Assembly: GCA_963377175.1 (NCBI GenBank)
Contig: CAUJNA010001213.1
Coordinates: forward strand, 1,047,001-1,111,000
DNA length: 64,000 nt
Direction: 5' to 3'
DNA from: Effrenium voratum
Taxonomy: Eukaryota; Sar; Dinophyceae; Suessiales; Symbiodiniaceae
Part shown: positions 38,746 to 49,908 of the stretch, one piece after another
Numbering within the stretch: position 1 is the first letter of the stretch
How the letters are laid out: each line of letters begins with the position of its first letter
The notes under the pieces: model-generated
Told to the model about the DNA's origin: nothing
Database searches by the model: none
The model's input: only the letters and a program-made list of their open reading frames with translations
Program-made: the position numbers and the translations under genes

Positions 38746-39647
38746 TACAAGTTTACACTGAAGCAAAAACGGGTATATACCGTCAAAGGCACACACACAC
38801 AGGTATGTGCATGTGTCAAGAAACGGGGGGTTGGGCAAACAAGTCGTTGTTTTCCTGTGGTTTGTTCCAGTAGCACCAAAACATGGGTACCAATCCATGA
38901 GAGAGATACCCTGGTGATTTGGTTTAAGCTTTGCGCATGGTGGGTCTTGCATTCTTCAGGGGATCCCCGCTTTGCGCAGGTTCTCATGAGTGGTCTCTGA
39001 CCGCTTGCGCCTAGTTTGTGTGTGTAGCATCCTAGAACTCCTGTGTTAGAGCCCAATGAACTGTCTGTTTTCTGCGGCTTTTCTTGATTTCCGTGGTCTG
39101 TCTATGTCTAGCCGAGAAGCGCAATTGCCTTTTTTCAGTTCGGTGGATTCTGCACGTTTTCAAGCCTTGTTGCAAGGTGGCTTCGGAACTCCGGACCCAC
39201 TCGGAATGGGTTTCTAGCCCGGGCCGCTTTGCAGTTCGCTTCTGCTGTTCCGGGAGTTATGAAAGGGTGCTTGGGGCTTCTTTTGCAGGAGTCACATGTC
39301 CCAAACATTTGCGCCCTTTCGGGCACATCCCTTAGCCATGAAGCTGAAGCTGCTATGTGTCATCCTTCCAAAAAAAAAAGTGATCCGGACCGACCGAGTG
39401 TAGCCACTTGAAACCAAACTCGGGTGGGCAAGTAGGATAAAACGAAGTAGAGCCACATGTATACTCATACAGAGTAAGGGGGTTTCTAGAAACCAAAGCT
39501 CTCCTAGAGGGGTTGCTGGCCTATTCGCCCCTTTTTTGGTGTATGTGTCAAAAGGAGGTGCCCTGTTCCCCTCAAGCCTCAAAAACGGGCACCTTCCAAG
39601 AAACACCCTTGCACAGCTTCCCAAAATTCAGACGGCGCCGGTTTCAG

Positions 39648-39740
39648 GACATCTTGGCCTCTGTGATCCCGGAGCTTGCCCAAACCTGCGCCGACGCTCT
39701 GGAGGACTTGGTGCTAGCCCGGTCTGGGTCTAACACGGGA
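39648..39740 (+). CDS. Candidate exon, unknown gene (block I, 5)
   Basis: Acceptor GGTTTCAG|GACATC. Reads DILASVIPELAQTCADALED, then LVLARSGSNTG. Helical. Product unknown. Confidence 0.5.
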
Positions 39741-39900
39741 GCTCGTGTTTTCCAAGTCCGCCACGAATGGCCAAAACCGAGGGCCTTGGCTCGGAACCGA
39801 CCGAGGCCACAGATCGAGCAGTTTTCCCCCGATGGGTCATGGGAACTGCACGGATAAAGACCAGTCCGTACTCATAGGTGCATGTCACCCACGCAAAACC

Positions 39901-39927
39901 GGGGCGGGGGGGGGGGGGGGGCGGGGG
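39901..39927. repeat. Long G homopolymer run
   Basis: A 26-base G-rich run broken only by single C residues. Similar runs occur near 4553 and 14771. Confidence 0.7.
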
Positions 39928-40653
39928 TTCTTAATCCCGGCTTGAGGTGGACCGAAAGAAACATGTGGAGTCGTGCGCGAGAAGAATAAAAATCAACAAA
40001 GCACAAAACTGGGCCTCTTGTCAATCAATATTCTAACATTTCAAATAATTTCAAATACTGTATTGCTGAAGATAAGCGAGCGTTGAAGATCATAGTTTTA
40101 CTTGGGCGAAAGCTGAGCCGGACCTGCTCACCGGAGAAAAAAGCGACTCGACCAAATCGTTTGGCGAGCGAAGCAAGTTGAGGTTGAATTGACCTTTTGC
40201 TCTCCAGAAAACAGAAGGAACTGCGTCAACCTCGAAGGAGATCGACCAATAAAAAGTTGTTTGGGTTTCCCTCTGAACTTTCCCAGCGATATTTGCCAAG
40301 AGGCGCCAGGAGGACCATTTCAGTGGTAGCAAGTGCTATGTCGGAACTGAGATTGACTTAGCCAGGTTTTACGGAAGAAATAAATGATCCAAAAGGAGAC
40401 CTTCTCTTCGATGCCGCATCTCTCTTCGTTTTTTGTTTTTTGGATTTCCGCACTAAAAACTTATGTCAATCCCCCAAAGTTTTCGGTTGCGGCTGTAAAA
40501 GCACCACTTTGAAAAGAACACCAAACCTCACTTGCCCAAAGTGAATCGACATGTGGACCTTTGGTTTCCCCCCCTTGGTCATTTTTAGAGAAAAAAAAAT
40601 AGGTCCAAGCTGGGCAAGTGAGCTCCAAGGTGGGGTTATCTGAAGGAAAGCAC

Positions 40654-40757
40654 GCACAGCGCAGGAGGCCCTTTCCAGCGACGCCGGGGGCAGCACTGCC
40701 ACCGACGCCTCCGGCGCCGCGTCGCCGCATGAGTCTTCGGAGGCGCGGGGTGATGGG
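40654..40757 (+). CDS. Candidate exon, unknown gene (block I, 6)
   Basis: One frame reads RTAQEALSSDAGGSTATDAS, then GAASPHESSEARGDGW, acidic and Ser/Thr-rich. Two other frames are open here, so frame is uncertain. Preceded by a family C-like tail (GGTCCAAGCTGGGCAAGTGA G). Confidence 0.4.
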
Positions 40758-41188
40758 TGGGGCGCCATTTCTTTTTATAGCGAGCGAGCTCGCCATAGGG
40801 GATGATTCCTCCGTTGTTTTCAACAATGATGTTCTTTTCTCAAAAAACTGGATCAGGCTTCTGGAGTCGATCTAGAAAGAAGGACGGACAGAGTGGGAAA
40901 GGTGGCCCTAGAATGATAAAGGTCCTGTAGTTACGGATCCGAATCTTGATTCAGCTTCTAGAATCATTGGTTTCGGCAACTATGTTTTTAGCCACGGCCC
41001 CAAAAGTGAAACTCCTAATTTTATTTCTGAGTCCAAACTGGGCAACTGAGGGCTGAATTCCCTGAACAAAATAGCCCTCCGCCTTTTGCTCGGGCATCAG
41101 CCAGCACAAGTCCGCAAAAGTTTTGTTCAGTGGCACGGTTGGACTCGTTTTCCTGGTCTTTTCGGAAAACGCGGTAGCTTTGTTGGCT

Positions 41189-41277
41189 TTTTTGGTTGGG
41201 AGGGCAAGCCCCTACTAAAATAGATTGCAGAAAGAAGGGTACCCTTATTCTAACCTCTCTACTGGAGGACCTGGCAA
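41189..41277 (+). repeat. Dispersed ~90-bp repeat, family H, copy 1
   Basis: TTTTTTGGTTGGGAGGG, CCCCTACTAAAATAGA, GGGTACCCTTATTCTAACCT, CTCTACTGGAGGACCT. Near-identical copies lie at 43490 and 49822. Confidence 0.75.
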
Positions 41278-41590
41278 GGGTCTAGTTGTTGCTGACAGAC
41301 GCGGGGTCCGGCGGGGTCCGACTAAACCTCGCAAGCCCTTCTGAATATGTCGTGACTCGCACTTGATGGGGCAACATGCCTTTGGAATCAGAGGTTTATG
41401 AACCGAGGGCTGCATAAAATCGTAGGGCTTTGCTTGCACATGGTGACTTGAAGGCAACCTGAAATGTCGACCCAGTGGCGCTTTGAATGGGCTGGCCCAG
41501 TCCAAAACCAACGACCAAGACGGCGCGTGCCCTTTGTTTGTCCTGGCGACTGGGCGTCTCTAGCGTCACAAATTGCCTGGTTCCGGCCAG

Positions 41591-41682
41591 GACTGGGCCG
41601 GGGCAGAGGCCCGTCTCTTCGAGACCTTGGCACAGACCACCACGGGGAAGCCCCTGCGGCCGCATAAACGCCAAGCGACCGG
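41591..41682 (+). CDS. Candidate exon, unknown gene (block I, 7)
   Basis: Acceptor CCGGCCAG|GACTGG. Reads DWAGAEARLFETLAQTTTGK, then PLRPHKRQATG. Product unknown. Confidence 0.5.
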
Positions 41683-41699
41683 GACTTACTCCTGAAATC

Positions 41700-41796
41700 T
41701 CCTTAAGTTCCTGCACTTTAAACTTTTTGGGAAGACTTGCTTAGTGGTATAGACCAAGTTTGGACTTTCCTTGGCCAATCTACAAGTGAGGAGATG
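41700..41796 (+). repeat. Intron repeat, family C, copy 6
   Basis: CCTTAAGTTCCTGCACTTTA, AACTTTTTGGGAAGACTTGC, AAGTTTGGACTTTCCTTGGC, CAATCTACAAGTGAG. It separates two candidate exons only about 115 bp apart, so it fills almost the whole intron. Confidence 0.65.
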
Positions 41797-41909
41797 GGGC
41801 TCCGGGGCCCGGAGTTGTGGTGGAACAAATTGGCGAAAGCGCAGCCAGCAAACTGGAGCCCTTGCGCCCAGAAGCCTTGGCCTTTTTGCGGTTGTTGGTG
41901 CATATGCTA
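41797..41909 (+). CDS. Candidate exon, unknown gene (block I, 8)
   Basis: Reads GAPGPGVVVEQIGESAASKL, then EPLRPEALAFLRLLVHML. The acceptor is the AG at the end of family C copy 6. One of the more convincing exons by composition. Confidence 0.5.
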
Positions 41910-42209
41910 GGCATTCCCACCAAATTAGGTCATTGAGCAGAAGCGGATCATGTATTTCGCTCTTGTTTTTGGTGGACACTCGGCAGCCGAGTCCCTCTAA
42001 ACCAGGGTTTGGCCTAAAGTGTGTTTGATCATCTGGAACTAGACCCTGGCATTCTGAGACGAGCTAAGAGTTGTTGAATCAAAATACAACCATGCCAGGC
42101 ACAGTATGTCTCAAAACTGGAGATTTCGACCGGTGGTCCTTGGTTTCCCTTTCAGCCAAGGTGAAAAGGCTGCCAAAAAATCAAAAAGCACAATTAGTCT
42201 TTTTTTTAT

Positions 42210-42292
42210 GATTTTGCTTTTAAAAGGGGGTTCCCTTTGTTTTTCCACCAGGCCACAAATACATCATTTTTTTAGCTGGGGTCCTTTTTGCC
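42210..42292 (+). repeat. Dispersed intron repeat, family E, copy 2
   Basis: GGGGGTTCCCTTTGTTTTTC, CACCAGGCCACAAA, CATTTTTTTAGCTGGGGTCC, compared with 10660-10745. Confidence 0.45.
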
Positions 42293-42530
42293 CGCCAAGT
42301 TTCGACTACCAGGGTTCAATCAACTAGCAGGGCCGTCTATTTTCCCCAAAAAGGACCCCTAGGCACACGCCGTTGAACGGCAGGGGGGGGGTCTTTCTGC
42401 CACCTTTGGAAAAATGATCGACTTTCTTGTGAAGCATTCCTGGGTCGCCCATTTTCTCACCACAGGTGGCAAAACGACCCCCCGGTTGAAGCGGGGGGTT
42501 GGTTCCGTCGCCCGTATCCGAGGCTTGCGG

Positions 42531-42618
42531 GCGGCGTGGAGGCGACGGGCGGCTTCGAGGAGGAGCCGGCGCTGCAGAAGCTCCTGGAGAGGATCGAGGA
42601 GAACCGAACTCTGAACTG
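42531..42618 (+). CDS. Candidate exon, unknown gene (block I, 9)
   Basis: Reads GGVEATGGFEEEPALQKLLE, then RIEENRT. Acidic and helical, in GC-rich sequence between T-rich introns. Confidence 0.45.
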
Positions 42619-42961
42619 CTATCGGGTTGGATCTTTAGACTTTAGCCTCCTTTTTTTTTTGGAAATCCAGGGGTTTTCCACTGGCCCCTTCCCAAAAGTG
42701 GAACTTTCTTGCGGGGGGTCGTTGCAGCGACCAAGAACTGAAGCCACAATCAAAACCCGCCGCAACTGGAGGGTAGTAACACTCAGTCAGTGGTCCAAAG
42801 CGAATCGACCTTTTGACCTTTTGGTTTCCCCATTTTGGTCCATGTTTAATACTTGTCCCAAAAGGTTAACATGTTGTTTCCGGGTCCTTTGGGCAACTGA
42901 GGTAAGGGACCGCCCCAACCAGAAAAATCGCTCCGGCCGCCGTACCATTCTAGTACCGGGT

Positions 42962-43026
42962 TTTGATGATGCCTCGAGTGGAGTGGAGTTTTCTGGGAGG
43001 TTCGAGGCTCGGGCCAAGAAGCTGCC
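42962..43026 (+). CDS. Candidate exon, unknown gene (block I, 10)
   Basis: Reads FDDASSGVEFSGRFEARAKK then L, followed by a C-rich run. Boundaries are not determined. Confidence 0.3.
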
Positions 43027-43249
43027 CCCCCCGGGCCCCCCCCTCCCCGAAGGCTAGCAAGTGATTTGGTTTTTGGAGGCATGGCCGGTTGGTTTTGAAG
43101 GAATGTACCATTTTGGGATTGAATTCACCACCCATTTTAGAACCTATTGTAGTGGATACTGGGATGTTCACCGGGGGCTAACCGATTTGAGTTTTGACCC
43201 ATGGCCATGTGCGTGGGACGCAGACCGACCCCTTGGTCCTCCGCGCCAG

Positions 43250-43336
43250 GACCTGAGCCGCCGCATCCAGGCGGAGGCCTCCAACTCCGACGTGGCGTCG
43301 GAGTCGGAGCTGGGGCTACCAGAGCTCGAGCGGCAG
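43250..43336 (+). CDS. Candidate exon, unknown gene (block I, 11)
   Basis: Acceptor GCGCCAG|GACCTG and donor CGGCAG|GTGGGG give an 87-bp (29-codon) exon reading DLSRRIQAEASNSDVASESE, then LGLPELERQ. Both splice sites are canonical and the length keeps phase. Confidence 0.55.
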
Positions 43337-43489
43337 GTGGGGGGACGTGAACGTGGGGAGGTACATGATGAACTTCCATTTTGCTTGGGATTCGGATAGT
43401 TTTTGTTACTTTTCTGTTTGGTTTTAAAGGGAATCGATTTCACTGCTGGAAATTATGTTATTTTTCACCAGTAGTGCCCTTCTTAACCC

Positions 43490-43577
43490 CTTTTTTGGTT
43501 GGGAGGGTTCCCCTACTAAAATAGACGACTGATAAAAGGGTACCCTTATTCTAACCTCTCTACTGGAGGACCTAGTA
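43490..43577 (+). repeat. Dispersed ~90-bp repeat, family H, copy 2
   Basis: Same blocks as 41189-41277, differing by a few bases (AGACGACTGATAAAAGGGTA in the middle). Confidence 0.75.
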
Positions 43578-43972
43578 CATGATGGACCAAATCCACTTCT
43601 GCCAGTTGGTAGGTGGTTTATCCAAGTGTTTATTGGGCTTGTCCATCCGAACTGGTGCAGGATGTTATCCAGGCGGTTTTTGTTCTGGGTGCTCAATAGC
43701 CAATATGTGTCTGAATTTGCCCAAGAAGAAACCGTGGGTGGGTAAGTTGCTACTTCTCCAAACCCCCTGTGTTGCACCCTGTTAACACCCAGTCCCCTAC
43801 TTTAGTTAGAGCTGCAAATAACATTCTTTTGATGGCATACTTTGAGGATCTAAAGCGATGGCATGGGGCGGTGTGGCAAACCAAGTAAGTCATGTTCTAT
43901 CAAAGAATATGCGGATCAATCCTGAGGACCCTAGAAAAACTGACTAAGATAGCCCGTTTCCATTTCTATCAG

Positions 43973-44147
43973 GTGAACGACTGATTTCGCTCTGGATGTA
44001 TCGGAAGTCAACTGGTGAAAGGCTGGAACTCTGCGAGGTGCAGCGCCTGATGGAGGAGAACCAAGCACTGGAGGAAGACTTGGCCCGCAGCAGAGAGGCG
44101 CGACATGACGCGAAGCGAATCGCCACGACCGAAACGCTGAAAAGACG
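43973..44147 (+). CDS. Candidate coiled-coil exon, unknown gene (block I, 12)
   Basis: Acceptor TCTATCAG|GTGAAC. An uninterrupted frame of about 58 codons reads RLISLWMYRKSTGERLELCE, VQRLMEENQALEEDLARSRE, then ARHDAKRIATTETLKRR. The heptad-like Leu/Glu/Arg spacing suggests a coiled coil. This is the strongest exon in the block by length and composition; the donor is uncertain. Confidence 0.6.
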
Positions 44148-44738
44148 AGATGGGTGTGGCTCAAAATGAAAGACCTAGGGTGGCGCAGGTTTTAGTCTTT
44201 GGTTTCATTTACCAAGGTGCCATTTTGGTACATTTTGTTGAGCCACAGCCTTGTTTTACCAAAATCAAAGAAACCTTGGTTTTGATATATCATATGGGTG
44301 TTGGTCCTTGCTTTTTTTTGCATCCAATGTGCCATTTTGGTCCCGGTTTTCGAGCCACAGCCAGATGACGCATAGAGAAGGCCATTGCTCTGTTATTTCA
44401 GTGTCATGGCTTCCCCACACAAAAGTTGTCAACCCAAAAAGGGTCCCTTTGGTTGCCAGGGGCAGATCCTTGGTTTAACACCAATGAAGTAGTTGCTTTA
44501 GTTTTCTTTTTGTGTTTGTCTAGGTTCTTTTTCTCTTCCATTTCTGCCAAGAACCGAAGGGATAGTCGCCAGGCGATGTCTCTGCCTTCGGAACCACGCA
44601 GGGACGCCCAGGTCGTTTGTTTGGACGCCGAATGTAGATATAATTCGGGTTACCTTCAACCGGGGCTGGCCGTGTTGATACCCCACAGTCAAAAAGGGCT
44701 CAGTCCCAGTACGCCCAACCCACAAGCAAACACAGCAA

Positions 44739-44758
44739 ACACACACACACACACACAA
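44739..44758. repeat. (CA)n microsatellite
   Basis: About ten CA dinucleotides in intron sequence. Confidence 0.7.
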
Positions 44759-44817
44759 ACCCATGTTGATGGTTGCTACGGGGCGGCCTCATAGGAAACG
44801 CCTCTGTTAAGTCAAGA

Positions 44818-45110
44818 CATTTGCCCATGCGCCAATTCACTGGATCCAAACGCTTGCGTTTGCGGCCTCAACACGTGATCTGGCAGATCTGACAGTCCCG
44901 CCAGAGATGCTGACGGATTTGGGCCAAATCCGCTTCTTCCAATATGGTCTTGTGCTTCCATGCCCGTTTTAGGTTGATCTTTTGAGAAACCCACAGAGGA
45001 CGGCCACAGTTTGATGTTGAGTCCCCCCTATTTTGACGCATATTTGGCTGAAATCACGGTGGCGGGCTGTTGCCAAAACAAAACTCATTCAGGTTTCAGG
45101 TCCATAGCCA
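44818..45110 (-). repeat. Dispersed repeat, family F, copy 2
   Basis: Reverse-complement counterpart of 16075-16345: TGCCCATGCGCCAATTCACT, CACGTGATCTGGCAGATCTG, CCAGAGATGCTGAC, AACCCACAGAGGACGGCCAC, GGCTGAAATCACGG. Confidence 0.6.
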
Positions 45111-46263
45111 CTGCCTGAGCTGGACTTGAGCGACTTGTTTGCGGGAAATCATAGGCAAAGTTTGGACTCAGGATTTTAGGCAACTCAGGAAGAGCTTCGG
45201 CTGCCCTAAGGGTCATGACTCTCCAATGCACACCCCTGGGCCCTGGCAACTTCCTCAAGAGCCCTCAACCATTTTGAGAGCCCAAAAAGTCTTTAGCACC
45301 CTTAGGGTGGTTGCCTTCCTTTTCCCAAGAAGCGGATTCCCGCATCGGAGGCCTGACGCAAAGCAGCAGGCCGGGTGTCGGTGGGTTTCGTTTGGTCTTC
45401 TCAGGGTTCGCCGATGTACATAGAACTGAAACACGCGTATCATGTCGCGAGGAATGTAGGAGTGCATTTGAATGTTTCTTCTACAACATGAGGCTTTGAT
45501 GCAGAGGCCTTCGAAGGCGATGTTTCTTTGAAGAATGGAGCAACTCTGCATGTTCATGGTTGTTGCTTGGGTCTCCATGGCTAGGTTTATGTGTAGGTTT
45601 GCTTAGGTGCTTTTGTGGGTAGGTGGCAATGTGTTGCAGTTCTTCGAACGTGTCACGCGGAACCCCGGAAGGAGATGTAGGTCTCACTTTCCGACAGCGA
45701 ATCGTTCTGAAATGACCAAGAAGGTGTCCTCTTTTTGGCAGCCATTGTTATTGGCCCCCAATGGTTAACCTTTTTCCGGCCTTTGAGCAACTGCGTTACG
45801 TTTTAGGGTAGACGAAGCATGATGCGGACCTCGAAGATACAATTTCCTGTGCCTCAGATGTGGGCCAAGAAGTTGGTGAGAACATACCATATGCAAGGGG
45901 CATGAGGATTGAGGGCCCAGAAGGACCCATCTTGCATTTTGCAGAACTTGCCTTCCACGGCAACCTGAGTAAGGGGTTCGAAGGTTTGCACCATCGCACC
46001 TTGGACTGAGGGGTAGTATGACATGGCGACTGCTCCTTTCTTAAAGGGAATGCGTCACAGTTGGGGAAGCACCCGGGAAGTACTTCCACCAACCTATTGC
46101 AGCTTGGGCGCTGAAAATCTGAAACAAAAACTAGTTTTTCAGTTTCTGCGCTCTATTGCAGCTTGGGTGCTGAAATTCTGCGCGTTGTTTTTTGGGGAAT
46201 TTGCCCGGCCCCCTGTCGCCCTGCTTCGCGCCGAGCGCACCCAAGCCTATTGGAAGCTGACAG

Positions 46264-46326
46264 GCGGGTTTTGTTGGACCTGCGGAAGGAGCTCGCGGAT
46301 GGCTACGAGGCCTCGGCGAATACCAC
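46264..46326 (+). CDS. Candidate exon, unknown gene (block I, 13)
   Basis: Acceptor GCTGACAG|GCGGG and donor ACCAC|GTGGGA enclose 63 bp (21 codons) reading RVLLDLRKELADGYEASANT. Canonical sites and phase-preserving length. Confidence 0.55.
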
Positions 46327-46354
46327 GTGGGATCCATGAAAGGCAACCCCTTGT

Positions 46355-46402
46355 GGTTGGTTGGTTGGTTGGTTGGTTGGTTGGTTGGTTGGTTGGTTGG
46401 TT
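46355..46402. repeat. (TTGG)n microsatellite
   Basis: About twelve TTGG units. A degenerate TTGG/CTGG-rich tract continues at 46580-46765. Long - strand frames here are artefacts of the repeat. Confidence 0.8.
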
Positions 46403-46766
46403 GTGTCTTTGATTTGTTTGGTTGGCTACGGAGAATCAGGGTTTGATTTCGGCGAGGGAGCCTGAGAAACGTTCCACATCTAAGGAAGGCAACAGGCGCG
46501 GAAATTACCCAATCCTGACACAGGGAGTGCTTCGTTGGTTGGACTGAGCTCCTCTGCGCTGTCGCCAGAGCTTTCCGATGTTGAAATTGTTTGCTTGTTG
46601 AGTTGTGTCTGTGCGGCTTTGCTTGTTTGGTGGTCTGGTCGGTTGGCTGGTTGATGGTTGGCTGGCTGACTGGCCGGTTGCTTGTTTGTTTGGCTGGTTG
46701 GTTGGCTGGTTGGTTCCTTGTTTGCTTGTTTGCTTGGTTGGTTTCGGTTGGTTTCGGTTGGTTTTC

Positions 46767-46872
46767 TCGCCCCATGAGGCTCTCGCCTTCCTGTCGCTCG
46801 CCTCAGAGGGCCTGCCCTTGCCGCGGAAGGGTCCGGGCCCCGGGGCCTTTTTCGGCGGAAGGGCTCCTGGGC
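46767..46872 (+). CDS. Candidate exon, unknown gene (block I, 14)
   Basis: Reads HEALAFLSLASEGLPLPRKG, then PGPGAFFGGRAPGL. GC-rich between the TTGG tract and T-rich intron. Boundaries are approximate. Confidence 0.4.
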
Positions 46873-47003
46873 TCAAGGGACGTTTGTGGCCATCGGAGAC
46901 ATCTTTGCCCTTGGCTACTCATGAAGGAAGACCATGTTGAAATCCTAGGTTTAGAATTGAACATTCAGCAAGTTCAATGATACAGACAGCCTGTGCTCCA
47001 TTT

Positions 47004-47020
47004 GGTGTGTGTGTGTGTGT
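47004..47020. repeat. (TG)n microsatellite
   Basis: Eight TG units. Confidence 0.7.
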
Positions 47021-47248
47021 CCCGGTTTCAGGACCTGTTGCTAGGTGAAGGAGACATTGACTTGTATTCATTGGGTGTTTCAATGGGGAACCCGGGTTTG
47101 TATAGGACATCCTTGCTTTTTGGTCGGAGTTGGGCAAATGTCTTATAGACATTCCCTCCCTGAGTTCCTGGTAAACAAGTCCTAGACACTGTTTCTAGCC
47201 ACTCCACTCCATCGGAGATGAGTTCCCGTATTTGGTGTCCATTTGCGG

Positions 47249-47394
47249 GAGGGGCTTTGGTCAGATGTTGGCTCATTTGCTCGCGAAGTTCCACCAGCTC
47301 CAGGATTCTATACAGGAAATCCAGCAGGGACTTTGGTCACATCAGACATCAGACATCCGAAGGATCGAGGTCCGGAGGCTCCAGACCTGTCTCT
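47249..47394 (+). CDS. Candidate exon, unknown gene (block I, 15)
   Basis: Reads GFGQMLAHLLAKFHQLQDSI, then QEIQQGLW. The frame stays open to about 47430, but a GT after ...GGGACTTTG (near 47334) could be the donor. Helical, Gln-rich. Confidence 0.45.
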
Positions 47395-47861
47395 CGAGTC
47401 TCTCGACCTTTTGGTTTCATCCCTTTTTTTGATGTTTCCTCATGGGCCCCAAAAGGGTGATCACTGGTTCAACCCAGGCCCAAGCTGAAGAACTGAGTTT
47501 AGCTTTTGTGTGTCACAGGTGTTTTTTTCATGGCCCCCTAAAAGGAATCACCATTGATTAGTTCCAAACTGGGGAAGTGAGCTGTTGACCACCGAATTGA
47601 AAACAGGATGGTGCTGTGTTGACGGCCCCACGTGCGTTTTCTAGGCGTTTTCCCTAGAGTGATTCGCTCTCACGCAGCCTTTGGCCCAAGGGGCGCCCAA
47701 AGTTAGGGCCCACATGGCTTGCTTCATAAACTCTGTTCTGTGGCGGAATCCACCCTGAACATGTTTTTTTTTTGTTTTTTTGTGGTGGTAAAAATGATCA
47801 ACCGAAGGTCATGTTTTTGTTGTGGTGCGGCTAAAAATGATCTCTACCGAAGGTCAAGGAG

Positions 47862-47925
47862 CCTTAGAAGGGCTGTGTCAGAAGGGGGAGCTCCTGGAGG
47901 AAGATGTGGGTGACCAGTGTTCCCA
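47862..47925 (+). CDS. Candidate short exon, unknown gene (block I, 16)
   Basis: Reads GLCQKGELLEEDVGDQ. Weak; supported mainly by composition and by lying in the expected spacing. Confidence 0.25.
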
Positions 47926-48327
47926 ACGCGAATCAGCCTGACCATTTTTCCAGGTTTTGTCACTTGGCCACGTTTGACTGATTCGCCTTTCCGCAGGATT
48001 CACCGGTTGAATCCTTTCCTGGTGAACCAAAATCGTTGATATGCTAATTTGACAGTTTGAGCCCGTGCTGGCCTCTTCTGGACTGGTGCACACAAGCAGG
48101 TGTTTCTCCATGCGGCACGGTTGATCAAGTCCTGGCTGACTGCCCGGCAGTCGAGGTTTGTGCCAAACTTGGAGCCGTCCAAATGAGGAATCCGGTCAAA
48201 GTCAAAAGGCCGATTACATAATAATGGTCAGGGTGACAGAGTTCCAGCGGCAAGTCTTCGTTTGAAGCACGGCATTGCAGCAAGAAGCAGGCTTATACAT
48301 GAATCTCAATCACTACAAACCAGTGTG

Positions 48328-48390
48328 CCCCCCCACCCCACCCCACCCCACCCCACCCCACCCCACCCCACCCCACCCCACCCCACCCCA
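48328..48390. repeat. (CCCCA)n microsatellite
   Basis: About twelve CCCCA units, ending directly at the AG acceptor of the next candidate exon, where it would act as a pyrimidine-rich tract. Confidence 0.8.
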
Positions 48391-48396
48391 GCCCAG

Positions 48397-48510
48397 AAGA
48401 AGTCCCGAGCCTCCCTCGTGGCAGCCATGCTGCCATGGAAGCCGCAGCTGGGGAAGCTGCAGGCACGAGAAGCGGAGAGATCGGACTTGAAAACCCGCTG
48501 GGATGGATGA
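48397..48510 (+). CDS. Candidate exon, possibly terminal (block I, 17)
   Basis: Acceptor GCCCAG|AAGAAG. Reads KKSRASLVAAMLPWKPQLGK, then LQAREAERSDLKTRWDG and TGA (48508-48510). If no donor precedes the stop, this ends a gene. Product unknown. Confidence 0.45.
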   Translation, partial: KKSRASLVAAMLPWKPQLGKLQAREAERSDLKTRWDG

Positions 48511-48812
48511 ACCTAGTTGGGCATTAGTTTGAATTGGGGACCCTTTGATGTTTGTAGGTGGGCGGTGGGAAGGCTGGCGACACTCAAATGGTGAGGTTGA
48601 GCCATTTACTTTCTCCCAAGAACGGTGGAGGATGGACATTTGGATCAACCACTGCAACCAAGAAACGGGCTTGCAAAGTGTGGAACTTCCAGTTGCCACT
48701 AGTAGGGTGAACTCATCAGGAAAAACATAGTGGATGTTTGGGATGTGGGCCTCGGGGAAAGTACTCAGCCTACCTGTTTGGGAAGCCTGGGTGTTTGGAA
48801 TGGGCCACCTGT

Positions 48813-48928
48813 TCATGGTTGTCGTTGGGAAACATTTTACATTTTTGCTTATTGTGGTTTCGTGGGAAATCCCCACTTAACTGCTAAAAAATATTGTTTT
48901 GCTCCCCTTCCAACGTCAAGCAAGTAAC
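48813..48928 (+). repeat. Intron repeat, family B, copy 5
   Basis: TCATGGTTGTCGTTGGGAAA, CATTTTTGCTTATTGTGGTT, GTGGGAAATCCCCACTTAAC, CCTTCCAACGTCAAGCAAGT. Very close to the copy at 15598. Confidence 0.7.
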
Positions 48929-49821
48929 TGTTCTCCTTCTGAAGGGAACGAGGCAAAACTTGCGCTTTGTTGGGTTGCTGGACCTTACCAGTCTTAGCAC
49001 ATGTGTGTCTTTGGGGGGAACCCCCGCCGCCCAAATCAACTGGTGGTCTTCAAAACCTACCAGAAAAGGCCCAACCATCCAAAATGAGTTTGTTCGGCTT
49101 TCCTCTATTTGGTGGTTCGGATTGGTAGCGTGGTTAGGACGTTGTTAGGAGGTGGTATGCACAGTTGTGTGGTTCTTTGGTTCCTTCTACTGGAGAGGCA
49201 ATGCGCAGTGCGCGGCCTCCACTTGAGGGGTCAACGCCATGGTGTCCGAAACGCCCGGGATGACTGGTCGGTCTGCTTTAAAAAAGAAGAGACCACAAAT
49301 GAACAACAACTGTGTACCCATGGCCAAGAAGGATGTTTACAACGCACGTGGTTCGAAGATGTTGCAGAAAATATCCCTGGGGGCCAGGTGTCTACCCGTC
49401 CCATGGAGTTCGGGTTGAATAACCCTGGAGAAATGTGACTGCCCCCAAGGTTCTTAACAATCCTTGTCAAGCGGATCAAACAGCAGCTGTGTTCCTTTCA
49501 TTTTTACATCGCCGGACTTAGCTTAGTTCACTTCTTTTGCCTTTTTAGGTTTCCTTAATTTTCCTTCTCAACTAGAAAATAAGTTTGTCACAGGTTTATG
49601 TTTCCCCTTGACCACGCATTTGTTTAGCGTGTGCGGGCTTTTAAGGGTCTCTCGTATTCAGGGTGGGCGCCCATCTCAGGCCTGGGCATCGCTTCCGCGC
49701 GCGCCCAGCGGGTCGCTACTCTCCCCGGGGCCAGCTTTGCGCCTTTGGTCGGTGATTTGTTTAGCGAGCGTGTGGTTTGCTTAAGCTAGGTCCCCCAGCT
49801 AGGTGCCCTTTTACCGTTTCT
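48929..49821. other. Stretch with no clear gene
   Basis: A GC-rich patch at 49668-49740 (SGLGIASARAQRVATLPGAS in one frame) may be a short exon but lacks clear boundaries. Otherwise nothing was recognised. Confidence 0.3.
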
Positions 49822-49908
49822 TTTTTTGGTTGGGAGGGTTCCCCTACTAAAATAGACTACAGAAAAAAGGGTACCCTTATTCTAATCTCTCTACTGGAGG
49901 ACCTAGTA
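49822..49908 (+). repeat. Dispersed ~90-bp repeat, family H, copy 3
   Basis: TTTTTTGGTTGGGAGGGTTC, CCCTACTAAAATAGAC, GGGTACCCTTATTCTAATCT, CTCTACTGGAGGACCTAGTA. Confidence 0.75.

Noticed and set aside
46131..46775. 214-codon - strand Asn/Gln/Pro/Thr-rich frame
   Set aside because: It is the translation of the TTGG microsatellite and its degenerate extension.
48300..48420. Telomere-like repeat
   Set aside because: The unit is CCCCA, not a known telomere unit such as CCCTAAA, and it is internal and short.
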